Source: Phragmites australis (lineage: Eukaryota > Streptophyta > Magnoliopsida > Poales > Poaceae). Taken from it: a stretch of 64,000 nucleotides of DNA. Shown here piece after piece: positions 23,346 through 35,136 of the stretch (positions within the stretch are counted from its first letter, which is position 1; each line of letters starts with the position of its first letter). The notes beneath the pieces are model-generated. The model was not told the DNA's origin and ran no database searches. It saw only the letters and a program-made list of their open reading frames with translations. A program made the position numbers and the translations under genes. The DNA lies in contig NC_084921.1 in assembly GCF_958298935.1 (NCBI RefSeq), forward strand, positions 31,312,001-31,376,000. Reading direction: 5' to 3'.

Positions 23346-23663
23346 CCCTAAACTCTAACCCTCGATCCTGAACACTAACCTTGTCGAAGCGCTCACTAGA
23401 GGTAGGGAAGAAGCTCATCAGCACGAATCATGACGTAGCCAAAAAATGGGGTGTGCCAAGGCTTCAAAACACTAGATAGTGATTTAGGATTCCTGCTTAT
23501 AAAAGTATACATATGGTAGCACATCACTCATTTCGGGCATGACATGGTGGTGGTAACATGTAACGAGACCACTTTCTCACAAGCATGGAAATACGTTGAC
23601 ATTTAATGTAGTTTTCTTAAATGTGACATATGGTAACAAGATGGTGTCAAATGGTAATTCCTA

Positions 23664-23911
23664 ACTCTGATCATAAATATATATTGCTTTAAACTCTCTA
23701 GCTCTTTGCCAAATGTATATCATCCTAGAACTTATATGCACTGTTTAGTTTTTTCTTCTATCCTTATCCCTGCTAAATAAGCGCCACCACTTTCAATAAG
23801 TGATATCTCTTTACCAATGTAGTATAAATAAAAGGCAACAAAGTTATTTAAGTTGTTTTTTAATCATTATGCATAAGTCTCAAAATGGTGTATATTTATG
23901 ACAGAAGGAAG
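23664..23911. mobile_element. Stowaway-like MITE, ~248 bp
   Basis: The left end reads ACTCTGATCATAAATATATA and the right end, reversed, CTTCCTTCTGTCATAAATATAC. A TA dinucleotide flanks each side (23,662-23,663 and 23,912-23,913). It shares interior blocks with the MITE at 8,175-8,429 ('accactttca', 'aaataaa(a)ggcaaca', 'atgcataagt'), so the two are distant family members. Confidence 0.75.
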
Positions 23912-24130
23912 TAACTAACAAGTGATACCATAGCACTCTTTCCTTAGGGGCTTTATATGCTCTTTGGTCCCTTTAGTTGCTAAGCCTGTTATGGGTCGTT
24001 TCTCTTTCCCGGCCCAGAGCGTTGGTCCACCTTCTCTAACATTTTGTGCACTGAGAAGTGAGAAAGATTGGTGCTTTTCAGTCGGGTGGTTTCTGCACTT
24101 TTGCTAAAAGAAAATCGAGCACATGATAAT

Positions 24131-24407
24131 GGCTGTATTTGGTTTGGTTTATTTTGGTTTTTACTTCTCGGAAGCCAGAAGCCAAATCAAATAGCCCAGC
24201 TGTTAAGTTGGTTTTTTTAAAAGAATAAAAAATTTGTTTGTAAGGAAATAAATTAAAAGCTAAGAAACTGATTGAGATGAGCTTTTTCTAATTTTTATAT
24301 GCTAAAAAGTTAAAAATTTATTAAAAAACTAAAAGCAAAAAGTGAACGGTCATAAACAAAAAATAGCTGTTCAGCCAAAAAAAACATTAGCCCAACCAAA
24401 CATACCC
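24131..24407. mobile_element. MITE-like element, ~277 bp
   Basis: Termini GGCTGTATTTGGTTTGG and, reversed from the right, GGGTATGTTTGGTTGGG are imperfect inverted repeats. AAT flanks both ends (24,128-24,130 and 24,408-24,410). The interior is AT-rich and non-coding. The 3-bp duplication suits the PIF/Tourist group, but the AAT sequence is not their usual TTA/TAA, so the superfamily is uncertain. Confidence 0.55.
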
Positions 24408-24410
24408 AAT

Positions 24411-25962
24411 GTTAGACTCTGACGTGGGCACAATGTCTGAGTCACCAAGCCCAGTTGTCAGCATTTTGACCTAAGTGCACCAATTCAACATATTTCGTGA
24501 CCTATTTAAGCATTTAGCAATAAATCAAGAACGGAGACAAGAACAGGCCCTGGTCCCCGTAGCACACTGAAAATTAGCAAAAGATCTTTATTAGACACCT
24601 CACAAAATTTAACTGTTGTTATTTAGCATCCTGGGTAAAATTTTGTGGCTACGCCTCTAAATTTGATCGCATTAACATCCCAAATCGTGGTATGGCATTG
24701 CCATTACTCCTTGGTCATCCTTACGTTGCTTCTACTCGGCATTGCCTGCAGCAGCAGTATGTCAATAATGATCAGGTAACCATCTCCTGAGGTTACTCTC
24801 AGCGATTGGAGCTCACCCCCACCCCCCCCACCCCCCCCCCCCCACACACTGCACGCATCAGCATAAGAGTCCTCGTCTTTCTCCTACCTCATTTCCTGCA
24901 GTCTGTTAAGTATATGTATCCATATATATATGTATATGTATACTATCATCTAAAATGTATCTACATATATATGTATATGTATCCATATATAATATAAAAT
25001 GTATAGGAAAATATTTAAAACTCAAAAAAAAATAAAACAAATTTAGTTAGGTTCGTTTTATTGGTGTCTACATGTTAATATTATGTGCATGCATGAAAGT
25101 ATCATTATTTTCCCTATAATGAAATGAATGTGTTAAATATTGATAAATTTATAAATAAATATTGAGATGTCTAAAATGGTGAATCTAATTTTTTTAGTCT
25201 TCTTTTGTCATGCTCTGTGCAAAAAAAAAAAAAAAAAAACTAGCGCGACATAGGCGCACCAATCCGCCTAGTTCCCCCTGACATCGGCATTGCACGCCAC
25301 TTTGTCGTCCTCTACCAACTCCCCATGGTGCCTACTTCAGCACCGCATCCGCTTACCCAGTCATCACCATCGCTTCCACCGCCCCTTGAATGAAGGTGAC
25401 CTCGCCACCTCACTACATTGCTCACCGTCCTCCGCTTCCACCCCGACCTTTCCTAACTACATTCGCTTCTTGCCTCCGTTACCGACCGTCCACTTCCCTC
25501 CCCTTGCCTTGTGGTTTCGTTGGCAGTGCCACCACTTGTCGCCTTGTTGTAACCCCAATGTCCTTCTCAATTCCACCAACTAATGAACCCTCACCCCACT
25601 TGGAACCCTAACTCGGTCGGTTGCGGCATGCCACGCTGCCGCTGCATGTGGAGCACAGATGGGCTGCTAGTTGGCTTTGCGGAGGGTAACTGTAGATCAA
25701 CCGATAATGATCAATGAGTGGTCATTAGTTTCATTCCAATGTCTTGGACTGTACCACTAAATCTGACCTGGTCCATAATATTTGAACTGGGCCACCTCCT
25801 TCCTTTTGTCGCGTCCGCAAACCCTATCCACTGCAAAACCCCACTCCTCTCCCAGTCTCCCCCCATATCAAACCCCATTCCCCTCCCAGCCTCCGCTTGT
25901 CACCGGGCTTCTTGCTCCCTGCCACTACCTCCTCGGTCTTTGCAGCTTGGCCTAACAGTGTG
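24411..25962. other. intergenic DNA with simple repeats
   Basis: It contains a C-tract (about 24,824-24,844), a 'tatatgtatccatatata' microsatellite-like block present twice (24,905-24,945 and 24,965-25,000), and a run of about 20 A (25,220-25,239). From 25,290 to 25,960 it is C-rich with proline-type frames but no recognised protein. Confidence 0.45.
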
Positions 25963-26290
25963 CACTACGTGAAAAAACACCAAGGGTGACAGGTCATAAC
26001 GGACATGGGTGACGGGTCCCACACCCTTCACCCCGAACATATCACTGATGACTAGTCATTGGTGACGAATAATGACCCGTCACCAATATTATCATCGGTG
26101 ATGGGTCATAACCGTGACCCGTCACCTATAAGCGTCTTCCTTGTGTTAGGATGAGAGACATAAGTGACGGCTAACCTCTTCACCCGTCACTTATATCCTA
26201 ACATAAGTGACGGGTAACTAGGCTACCCGTCTCTTATATGCTGAGGAGGAATATATAAGTGATTGGTAACCTAGTTACTTGTCACTTATG

Positions 26291-27309
26291 TGTAGGTTAT
26301 CATGCTAGATTGACCTGCTTCTTGGCTACATCTTGGAGCATAGCCATGATTTGGCAGCCGTATTCTCCCTGCAATCATCATCAAGCAACTAGAGTATGTA
26401 ACAATGCTATCAAGAATATAAAGATGGGAAAACTCACAAAGTAAGAGCTTATTCAGATAACACATGCTATAAAATTATGGATGATCATATTTCAAAGTAC
26501 CCAAAATAGATACATGGTCAACAAAACAACTATGTTAATAGGACATCAAGACAACCAATTCTACCATGAAATAACTATTGACAGTAAACAAAAACAAGAA
26601 ACATAACTGTAAGAAAAACAAGGACCTCTTTATAACCTAATTGAGGAAAATAGAACAAGAAAGAAATTACTTTCTATTGTGTCAAGATATGTCAGAAACT
26701 TGAGTATAATTTGCATCGTTTGTTTTTGAAGAACTAACCCGTATTTTTTAGTACAAAATCTGGACTAGCCACTTTAAACATCATAATCAATAAACAAAAT
26801 CTAGACTGGCTACAAGACCAGCAAGAATAAATAGTAGCATGATGTGCTGATCTATTCATTAAACCAACTTGTCCAATATCAAGGACTTGGTGCTAGAGCG
26901 CAAGACTCAAAGGCCTCTTTCCACTGCAGTTGAAACATTCAACATCGAGTAGAGATGGGGGAGGAGATGGAGGGGGAGGAGCAGGGGCGTACCTCGGTGT
27001 GAGGGAGATCGTGGTGAGCTTGGGGGCGACAGCGGTGCTCCAAGTGCGACGGGGCTCCGAGGGGAGTGGAGAGGGTGTCGTCAGTGGGGGCAGCGATGGG
27101 CTTCGGGGCGACAGGGTGACAAGCTCGGGGGCAATGGTGGTGACGGCGACGGGATCCAACGGCGGCGATGGTGATGGGCTCGACGGCAACAGTGACGGGC
27201 TCGGTGGAGGGCGGTGGCGAACCCTAGCGCGAAATGACTTAAGTGCGCGAGCGAGAAATGACTTAGGCGATGCGCATGGGGACGCCATCCAATATATACA
27301 TACAGCTAA
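26291..27309. other. internal CACTA region between subterminal arrays
   Basis: The left 600 bp are AT-rich with nothing recognised. At 26,890-27,290 lies a GC-rich block whose two strands both carry long frames: glycine-rich on plus, and proline/serine-rich on minus beginning MASPCASPKSFLARALKS. Neither has a known domain. It could be a leader exon of a CACTA gene or captured host DNA. Confidence 0.4.
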
Positions 27310-27637
27310 TAGGTGACAAGTGATACATTTTACCCGTCACTATTACAATCACCTGTCACTTATTTTAGAGCGTTGGTGACGAGTAATAATGTTAACCCGT
27401 CACCTATGAGTTATAATAAGTGACAGGTAACATTATTTACCCGTCACCTATTATAATAAGTGACGTTTGATTAATTTCTTCTGTCACATTTTACTTTTCA
27501 AAGAGAAAAAAATTTAGCTGAACGAAAATTCAAATAACTTGAAACCTAAAATTCAAATTTGATATTAATATTACAAATTCAAATAACTTGAAACCTAAAA
27601 TTCAATTAATATTAGAAATTTGACACTCAAATTCAAA

Positions 27638-30253
27638 TTACCATTTTTGTGTTTTCTTGACATGGACCCTTTCATTATGGTCGGAGGGTAGGTATGGAGT
27701 TTTCTCGGTCGGCGAAATGCGTGGCACGATTGCAATAGAAAAAGAGAACATTTCATTGAATTGATTGAACTCCTCCTCATCAATGATGTTTGTAACTTCG
27801 ATGATGTGTCTTGTCCCAGTGAGAACCATATGACATTTCTTCTTTGTTGTATCGGTCACATAAAAGACTTGGCAAACATCTTTAGCGAGTACGAAGGGTT
27901 CAGACTTGTATCCGACATGTTTGAGATCAACGCAAGTGAATCCATACTTGTCATTAGTGACGTCCTTTGCTCCATGTAACCAACGGCATCGAAACAGGGC
28001 TACCTTGAATCCCAAGTAGTTCAGCTTTCAGATCTCCTCTATTTGACTGTAGTATGTGCACCTCTACATGTCATTGTCATAAGCATACAGGTATCACTGT
28101 TCTGATATATGCTCTTCTCATATTGGGCAACCGTGTAACATATGTATCAGTTTATATCATACCCTTGATATGTCATAATGGTGTATATATGGCCTGATGC
28201 CAGTTTTTTTTATTAGAGCACTTGTAGGAGTACTCAATTGTCTGATTCGATCTCGAAACCAAGTCATGAACCTTTGCATCTGTTGCCTCGCAACCCAAGC
28301 TTCGATTTTCCCTGGATTCTCTTCAAGTAGTATCTGCTTGTGCTCATCGACATATTGGGCACACTTTGCTCATCTGTTGCAGCACGAGGAAATGAGCTTG
28401 GTCGTATGCCTTCTGATCAGGAGTTATTGCCATCTTCCCTAGGACCCCTACACTCGCGAGCCTCCCCTCATGGCAATACTTAGGCACGTCAATTGGGTTA
28501 TTTGGGTCAATGTAATTAACAGATCACTCCAATGTCTCCTCTGTCACATAACCATGCACGATGCATCCCTCAGAATAGGCTCGATTCCTTACGTATGACT
28601 TGAGAACGCCCATATATCTCTCATATGTAAACATGTGATGCAGGAACACATGGCCAATGTAGTGTATCTTCTTCACAAGGTGAGCAGTGAGATATACCAT
28701 GATATCAAAAAAGGATGGTAGAAAATACACATCAAGAATACATAGAGTCTCAAAGTGTCTTTTTTCTAGCTCGTCCAGCGAGTCTGGATCGAGCACCTTT
28801 TGTTCAATTGCATTGAAGAAAAAGCACAGGCTTAGGATAGCCTCATCAAGCTTAATTGGGAGGATGTTCCTAATAGCTACCATAAGCAGTCATGTCATCA
28901 TCACATGACAATAATGGAACTTCATCAAGGCGAAATTCATTTTCAGCTCTTTCACCGAAACAAGTCTTGCGATGTTGGACAAGTAATCGAAGGAACTTTC
29001 ACACTATGCAAGAACTCGTAGAATTCTTTTTTCTCCTTCTTAGAGAGAGTGATAGCTGCTAGGGGTAGGTGTTTTCCTTTGTCCGTATCATGTGCATGGA
29101 GCTCCGGCCTTAAGCCCATTTCTTCAAGGTCAGCTTGTGTGTTCTCATGATCCTTTCCTTTTCCCTTCATTTGGAGTAATGTACCAATAAGACTCTCACA
29201 TATATACTTCTTTGCATGCATGTGTCGATAGAGTGGTGACCATCTAACTTTTCCAATACTCTAGCTTAAATAGTATTGATTTCTTGTTCCATATTCCTAA
29301 CTGTTTATCATCCTTGGAGGATTGTTTTCGCTTGCTAAGGACATTGATATTCTAACCTGATTGTGGACATCTTCCCCGCTGAAATGCCTTGAAGGTAACG
29401 CTTTCTTCCTTATTTCATCGAACTGCTTGTCCATGTTTCGGTACGGGCTCTTCCTGGGAAGGAAACGTCGATGCCGCATGTACACTATTTTCTTTGAGTT
29501 GTTCAATCTCAAACTGCATGTGTCGTCTAAGCAATGGAGGTAAGCTTCACATTTTCTTTTACTCTGACCTGACAAGTTACGAAGTACCGACATATCATTG
29601 ATGGCAACGAACAATATGGTGTGCAAGGTAAAATACTTTTGCTTGCACCGATCCCAAGCATCGACGTCTTCCGACTAGAGTTTCTTAAGATCATCGACTA
29701 AAGGCCTGAGGTACACATTGATATTGTTGCCAGGTTGTTTAGGTCCTAATATCAAGATCGACAATATAATGTATTTCTGCTTGTTACAAAGCCAGGGTGG
29801 AAGGTTGTACATCGACAATACAACATGCCAGGTGCTATATGAGGTACTCATGTTACCGAATGGATTCATGCCATCTGTGCTCATAGCAAACCTAATATTT
29901 CTCAATTATTTAGTGAACCAACCAAATGTGGAATCAACGATTCGCCACTGAGCGGAATCTGTCGGGTGTCGTATCATTATGTTGTTCTTACGACCCTCCT
30001 TATACCAACGCACCAATTGGGCCTCATTTCTATTGGCAAACAGACACTTGAGATGAGGAATTACAGGAAAATATCACACCACCTTCCTAGGAGGCCCTTT
30101 ACTTTTTTTGCCTCCATCCCTGTCACCACTGTCATTTGTACGCTTATATCAATGGGTTTCATAAATGAGGCATTGATCCAGCTATGTATACCCTCCATGA
30201 AACAAGATAGAATCCTACTTACATGCATGTATTTTTTATATTTCCAGTCCTAA
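27638..30253 (-). pseudogene. CACTA TNP2 transposase, decayed
   Basis: The order on the minus strand is collinear with En/Spm TNP2. WRIVDSTFG and RFAMSTDGMNPFGNMS (about 29,990-29,850) come first, then YNLPPWLCNKQKYIILSIL with GPKQPGNNINVYL (29,810-29,730). LSGQ...CLDDT and HRRFLPRKSPYR follow (29,590-29,440), then CESLIGTLLQMKGK (about 29,190). The DUF4218 block KVLDPDSL...FFDIMVYLTAHLV with ERYMGVLKSYVRNRA lies at 28,800-28,560. Last is DUF4216 (28,015-27,640), with ALFRCRW and SEPFVLAKDVCQVFYV. The pieces are in different frames with stops between them, so no intact product is possible. Confidence 0.85.
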
Positions 30254-30978
30254 AGGACAAATTATCTTCTTCACGTCGTAGATACCCTCGGGCACCAAGT
30301 TCCCCTCCAGTAGCATGTCACTTGGTAGATCTGTGGTATCTCGCTGTAGATCGGGCAAACCTAGTATCAAATCTAATATAAATACAACTCACTTATACTA
30401 AGATTTTGGATAAAGATGCAAAATGGCTGACTATAACTCAAAGTACAACAAATCTACCAAATAACGATTAGAGTAGGAGGAAAGGGGGAGATGCAAACCT
30501 TCAAAGTCTTAGCACCAATTCAAACTTTAAAACAACAAGATATTAGAATATCTCTAGCTAAGCCAGTGAAAATCGCCAGCACTGTGCGGATGACACTGTT
30601 AACTAACTGTTCGCTCACACAGTGGCTGGCGACCTCTTAAAATAGATCCATATAATAAGTGACGGGTGATAATATAACCCATCACCCGTCACTTATGACT
30701 GGCCTAGGGAGACCCATTACCTATGCCAAGTCATAAGTGACATGTTATAACACGATCCGTCACTTATGACTGGTGCAAGGAAACCTGTCACTTATGATCA
30801 TGTTATAAGTGACGGGTGTAGTCATTACCTGTCACTCATGTCATAGGTGACGGGTAATATTATGACTCGTCACCTTTTACCTAATATCTGTGTTGTATCT
30901 ATACCCTGTCATGACCCGATGCAACATAAGTGACGGGCCGTGTAATGACTTGTCACTAAATTGTGTCTCCTTGTGATG

Positions 30979-32777
30979 GAGAAAGCGGGAATCTGGAGGC
31001 GAGATGTTAGAAAATGATGGCCGCGGTGGCAGCTTGCTCACTGGCCCTCCTAAAGCATGTCTTTGTTGAGATCCTTGTGCTGGTGTTGGATGCGGTGTCG
31101 CTCTTCCGATGTGCTCGGTCTTGGCCACCAATCTCTGCCCTCCTTCATCCGCGACGACGATGGCCTCCTTGACTAGGTCGATCCTCCGGGAGCGCGCGAT
31201 GGCCTCCTCTTGTGCGCGTCTCGTCTTGCTCCTGGGATAAGAAAAGCATCCTCCACCTATGCATTTGTGACCTACTCGCCAGCAGGCGTAACCTCCTCCC
31301 CCCGCTTGATGCCTCCTACTTCAATGGCGAGGGCGTCACAAGGTACATTGTCCTCACAATAATAGCTGTTGACCATGGTGCTGACCGGCACTGGCCTATG
31401 GATGGCTACTGAACCTTCTTCTAGTTGCTCCTCATCAGCGTCCACCACAATGAGCGACAAGTGCACCTCCTCAAGTTCTCCTCATCAATAGTTGTTGTGT
31501 CACTGGGTTGGACTGTTGGAGGACCCACAATTGCTCTCGCCAAATCCCTGGACATGTGTGGGGGCCCTACGGATGCCGCATCATCGAGGTAGGCACGACA
31601 CCACACATTGGATCTTCCATGGGAATGATCTGGTTCATGCACCAAGCTTGTACACCCTTGATGTAAGTATCTACACTGACCGCATCTCCGCAACCAAGCT
31701 CCCCTATGACGTGCCACTCCATGTCATTCGAGTTGACCGGTCCAATGTTTGGTTGTCCCTTAGAATGGATGCAAGACTTTCACTTCTTTGTCTGAACAAA
31801 AAACTAGTTGGTAATCTTGGCCCAACAAGATGGAGATCAGGGTGTCCCTGCTGTCTGGCACCTCACTCAAGCAATCCAGGTTGGCGTGGAGCTAGGGTTA
31901 TTTGGAATTGAGTTGATGTCCACTGTGTATGTTTATTTGGTAGAAGAGTGGCACTATGCTTGTGCTCTACTATTCGGACCTTGACAATGTACATGTGCTC
32001 GACCTCCAATCTAGGTCAACCACCAAGATTGCCGGCTGGAATCGTTTGTTCAACTATATGATGGTTGTGCTTTTCGAGATCAACTGGCTGGTGTTCTTCG
32101 TATCTCGGCTTGGTTTCCACAATAGCTGCATTGCATTTGCACATCTGGACTATGGTACTCTATCATTTGCAATTTGTTTAACCATTTGGACGTTCACAAG
32201 AATTTTCTCAAGGCATCGCTTGCTAATTGACTAGGTCTTGTACATCCTTGGGTTCAATATGTGGCTATGACATGTCTTCCCTAGAAATGTAGAAAAGAGA
32301 GTTCATTCTATTGGATTGATCTTGACACCTAACGCTTGCTAACATAAAAGACTAAGAGAATAAGGGAGTCCGTCCCCACTACGTGCCTTGATCGGAGGCA
32401 CCACCAATAATTGGTTGTGGCCCTGATCTGTGCAGTGCCATAATCTAAGGGGGAGGAGCCGGTGCCCATGATGACTTGTTCTCGTGTGGCTCTTCCTATC
32501 TCTAACATACCTAAACCCTTCCACAATCATAAGGGTGCTATCAACAAGTCGAAGGCCGCCACCATGACTGCATTGACCTCCTTCACCACACCGTCATCCA
32601 CTGCATCAACCTCATCATCAAGCTGATGATCGTCTACACCAGCATGAGTGACTACACATAGATTGAACCTGAGGCATCAACTCCTAATGGCTTCATCCGG
32701 CTTCGGTATGTGTTCATGCTTCCGTTTTTAGGTGATCATGTGCTAGGGCTATTGAAGATGTGAATTATGTCAACATT
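30979..32777. other. retroelement-like DNA, possibly the copia 5' LTR
   Basis: Broken frames on both strands show no recognisable domain. Because a primer-binding site lies at 32,778 just after '...caaca', the right part of this segment is expected to be a 5' LTR. I could not find its left end or a matching 3' LTR. Confidence 0.35.
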
Positions 32778-32789
32778 TGGTATCATAGC
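32778..32789 (+). promoter_or_regulatory. retrotransposon primer-binding site (tRNA-iMet type)
   Basis: TGGTATCATAGC matches the common plant PBS TGGTATCAGAGC at 11 of 12 positions. It lies two bases after a CA that could end an LTR (32,775), and upstream of copia-type gag at 34,325. The spacing and orientation fit a plus-strand copia element. Confidence 0.7.
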
Positions 32790-33553
32790 AAAAGTCCTAG
32801 CGTTGATTCCAATTTTGGTTTACTTCAAGCTTAGTCTCATGTCTTAGCCTTGGGTTTAGGTTTATTAGGCTAAGATCATTATGTTTATGTCATGCTCATG
32901 TACATATGCTTATGTTTTTGTCACCTACAAGTTTGATCTGACCTTTTTTAGCCCTAATTATATGAATTAGATTCGGATTAACATAATTAGGGCACACATG
33001 TTCATGTTTTAGGGGAATTAGACCTGAATTATGTGTTTTTGATGCATATATGCATGTATTTGTGTGTTTCTTGAGCTCAGGTAGGGCTAATTAGGGCTCA
33101 GGCAGGGGTTTTGGGCTTAGGCAGTTATAAGAAGGAGATGAGTGGGGAAATTTTGTGAAACCCTAAGGCGAAATCTCAATCCTAATCCCAAAACCCTAAT
33201 CCCCTAATCCCCAAAACCCGAGCCCCAATCCCCCAAATTGGAACCCAAAACTAAGATGGATGGAGGACTTACAAGTTTACAGACATCTCATGCCGTGGAA
33301 GATGTTGGAGTCACTTGATCCCTTCCTTCTTTGGTGAGATCTTCTTTCTCCTTTTGTCTCCTCAGTCGCGTGCTGGTCACCTTAGTCTCGATGTGTTTGC
33401 TCGGCACGTGCAGACCACCTTAATGTACACCACCACAGATCGGCTCAACAGAGTTGCGCATTTTGTAATTCCATTTCATGCTTTCTCGATCCACTCATCT
33501 TCTTCTCTCTCACCTACGACTTTGCACCGCCAGAGATCCCTTGGCCACTGATG

Positions 33554-33609
<56 letters not shown>

Positions 33610-34324
33610 GGGGAGCACTAAAAAAATGGGAGGGAGTAGAGTGATTAGGATTAGGGTTCCAGAGGGGGGCGACATTTTTGTCTTGGCAAAAATGGCAGCA
33701 GACCTCGATCAAGATTGTCGCCCAGGAGTGCGTCAGGCTCGTCAGCTGAGATGGCACGATGAGTGGGCCGACATGCGTACGAGCTCACGCATGAAATCAG
33801 GCCAGGCCGCTATTTGGGCCACGCTCCACGCCTTTGGGATATCCGGGAGCATGTGAGGGAGCTGGGCTTCGCACACATGAATCTAGGACAACGCCTAGTT
33901 TGGGCCAAAGGCCGTCATTTTGGCTTATTTATTTTTTAAACACTTTTTCTAGTGATTTTAATTGTTTTTTCTTTATGCATTGATATTCCTAATGTTAATA
34001 ACCCAATTAAATAAAGTTTAATGCCAAAAAAATTATGATTAATTCTTTGGACGTATTGGAACCAATGGGAAGATTTTTCTAGAGAATTTAACGATCAATT
34101 TTATGTAGGTGCATAATTACTTTATGATCAACTTTGACTATAGTTATGCACCATTTATGTGTTTATTTAAATTCTTTTTAGTTTTCTACCCAACGGTGAT
34201 ACAGATTGGAGTTTAATTTTTGCATGATTTTAATCAGCCCAACATAGGGTTATTTTTTGTGCAATTTTTTCTAAAAAAATTGTAATCTTGCTCAAATTTT
34301 CTCTCCAGCTCTTAAGATTTCCAT
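32790..34324 (+). other. copia leader with microsatellite
   Basis: It lies between the primer-binding site and gag. It includes runs of 'ccctaat' and 'cccaaaaccc' near 33,170-33,240 and a long CT microsatellite. It is longer than a usual leader, so it may contain an insertion. No gene is supported. Confidence 0.4.
33554..33607. repeat. (CT)n microsatellite, 27 units
   Basis: A perfect CT dinucleotide run of about 54 bp. The open frames that cross it translate to Ser-Leu or Arg-Glu runs and are artefacts of the repeat. Confidence 0.95.
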
Positions 34325-34705
34325 TGTTGCCACCACAATTGATGGCACGGAGCAGCTCACAGGGAACAATTGTCTCACATGGAAAGCTAAAGTAATGGTT
34401 TTCCTTAGTGTTCTGGACCTTGATTATACACTCAGGGTTGATGCTCTCACTGCTCCCACTGTTGGTGTGGAGAATTACAATGAACTTAAGAAAACTTATG
34501 AGGCGAATATTGAAAAGTTGGAGTGATCTAACCGCGTGTCATTAATGATAATGAAGAACTCTATCTCAATTGGGATAAGGGTAGCAATCCCTGACTGCAA
34601 TATAGCTAAAATGTACTTGGCATCTATGAAGGAGCAATTCAAAGACACCTCCAAGGTTTATTCCAGCACACTCATTCAGAAACTTTTAAACACTAAGTCT
34701 AATAG
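34325..34705 (+). pseudogene. Ty1/copia gag, 5' part
   Basis: Translation gives DGTEQLTGNNCLTWKAKVM, then LDLDYTLRVDALTAP and, after an in-frame TGA, SNRVSLMIMKNSI and MYLASMKEQFKDTSKVYSST. This is the UBN2-type gag start of plant copia elements. It breaks off after LLNTKSN, where inserted DNA begins, and the gag resumes at 37,229. Confidence 0.8.
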
Positions 34706-35136
34706 CTTGGGTTTACAAATTCATTTTATAGTAAAAAACTAGGACCCATTGAACTCCTAAAATTCACAAATATCGGAAAAATCACTCAAAATTCGGTGAG
34801 AATTTAGCCAAATTTACTCGATCAAATTTGTAAAAATCGGTGATAATTTGATTGAATCGACCATTTGGTAACTGCTCAAATTCAACCGAAAACCGATCGA
34901 ATTACACCGCAAATTGATCGCATTTTCCGCATTGAACGTATTTTGAATGAATTCTTCGAAAGCTATTCAGTTTTCCTGATTTACCAAGCGCATTTCCTGA
35001 ATTGCAGCGAAGTTCAACAAAAAAAAACAAAAAATGACTCAAATGGTAAAATAAATAACTAATTCATCTAAGCTTCAAATCAAGTGAAACAATTTTTACT
35101 GGTTTCCTTGTAATATGATCTACATGATAAAAGTAT
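34706..35136. other. inserted AT-rich DNA within copia gag, left of the Mutator-type element
   Basis: AT-rich non-coding DNA with repeated 'aaattcggtgagaattta' and 'ccgatcgaatt'-type words. It separates the two gag halves together with 36,533-37,228. It probably belongs to another non-autonomous transposon into which the Mutator-type element inserted. Its termini could not be defined. Confidence 0.45.

Larger units (their letters stand above)
25963..30978. mobile_element. CACTA (En/Spm) transposon, ~5.0 kb, decayed
   Basis: The left end starts CACTACGTGAAAAAACACC, and the right end, reversed, starts CATCACAAGGAGACACAA. Both are degenerate versions of the CACTACAAGAAA-type terminus. Arrays of GTGACGGGT / ACCCGTCAC motifs, the presumed transposase-binding subterminal repeats, lie at 25,985-26,290, 27,310-27,480 and 30,655-30,960. 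A TNP2 transposase is encoded on the minus strand between the last two arrays. No clean 3-bp target duplication was seen. The extra internal array suggests either an internal rearrangement or a second CACTA copy joined on the left. Confidence 0.82.

Noticed and set aside
26893..27316. Overlapping glycine-rich (plus) and proline-rich (minus) frames in the CACTA element
   Set aside because: Both strands stay open because of GC-rich low-complexity sequence. Neither has a known domain, so I list the region but call no gene.
33476..33757. Open frames through the CT microsatellite
   Set aside because: The Ser-Leu and Arg-Glu runs are repeat artefacts, with no other coding evidence.
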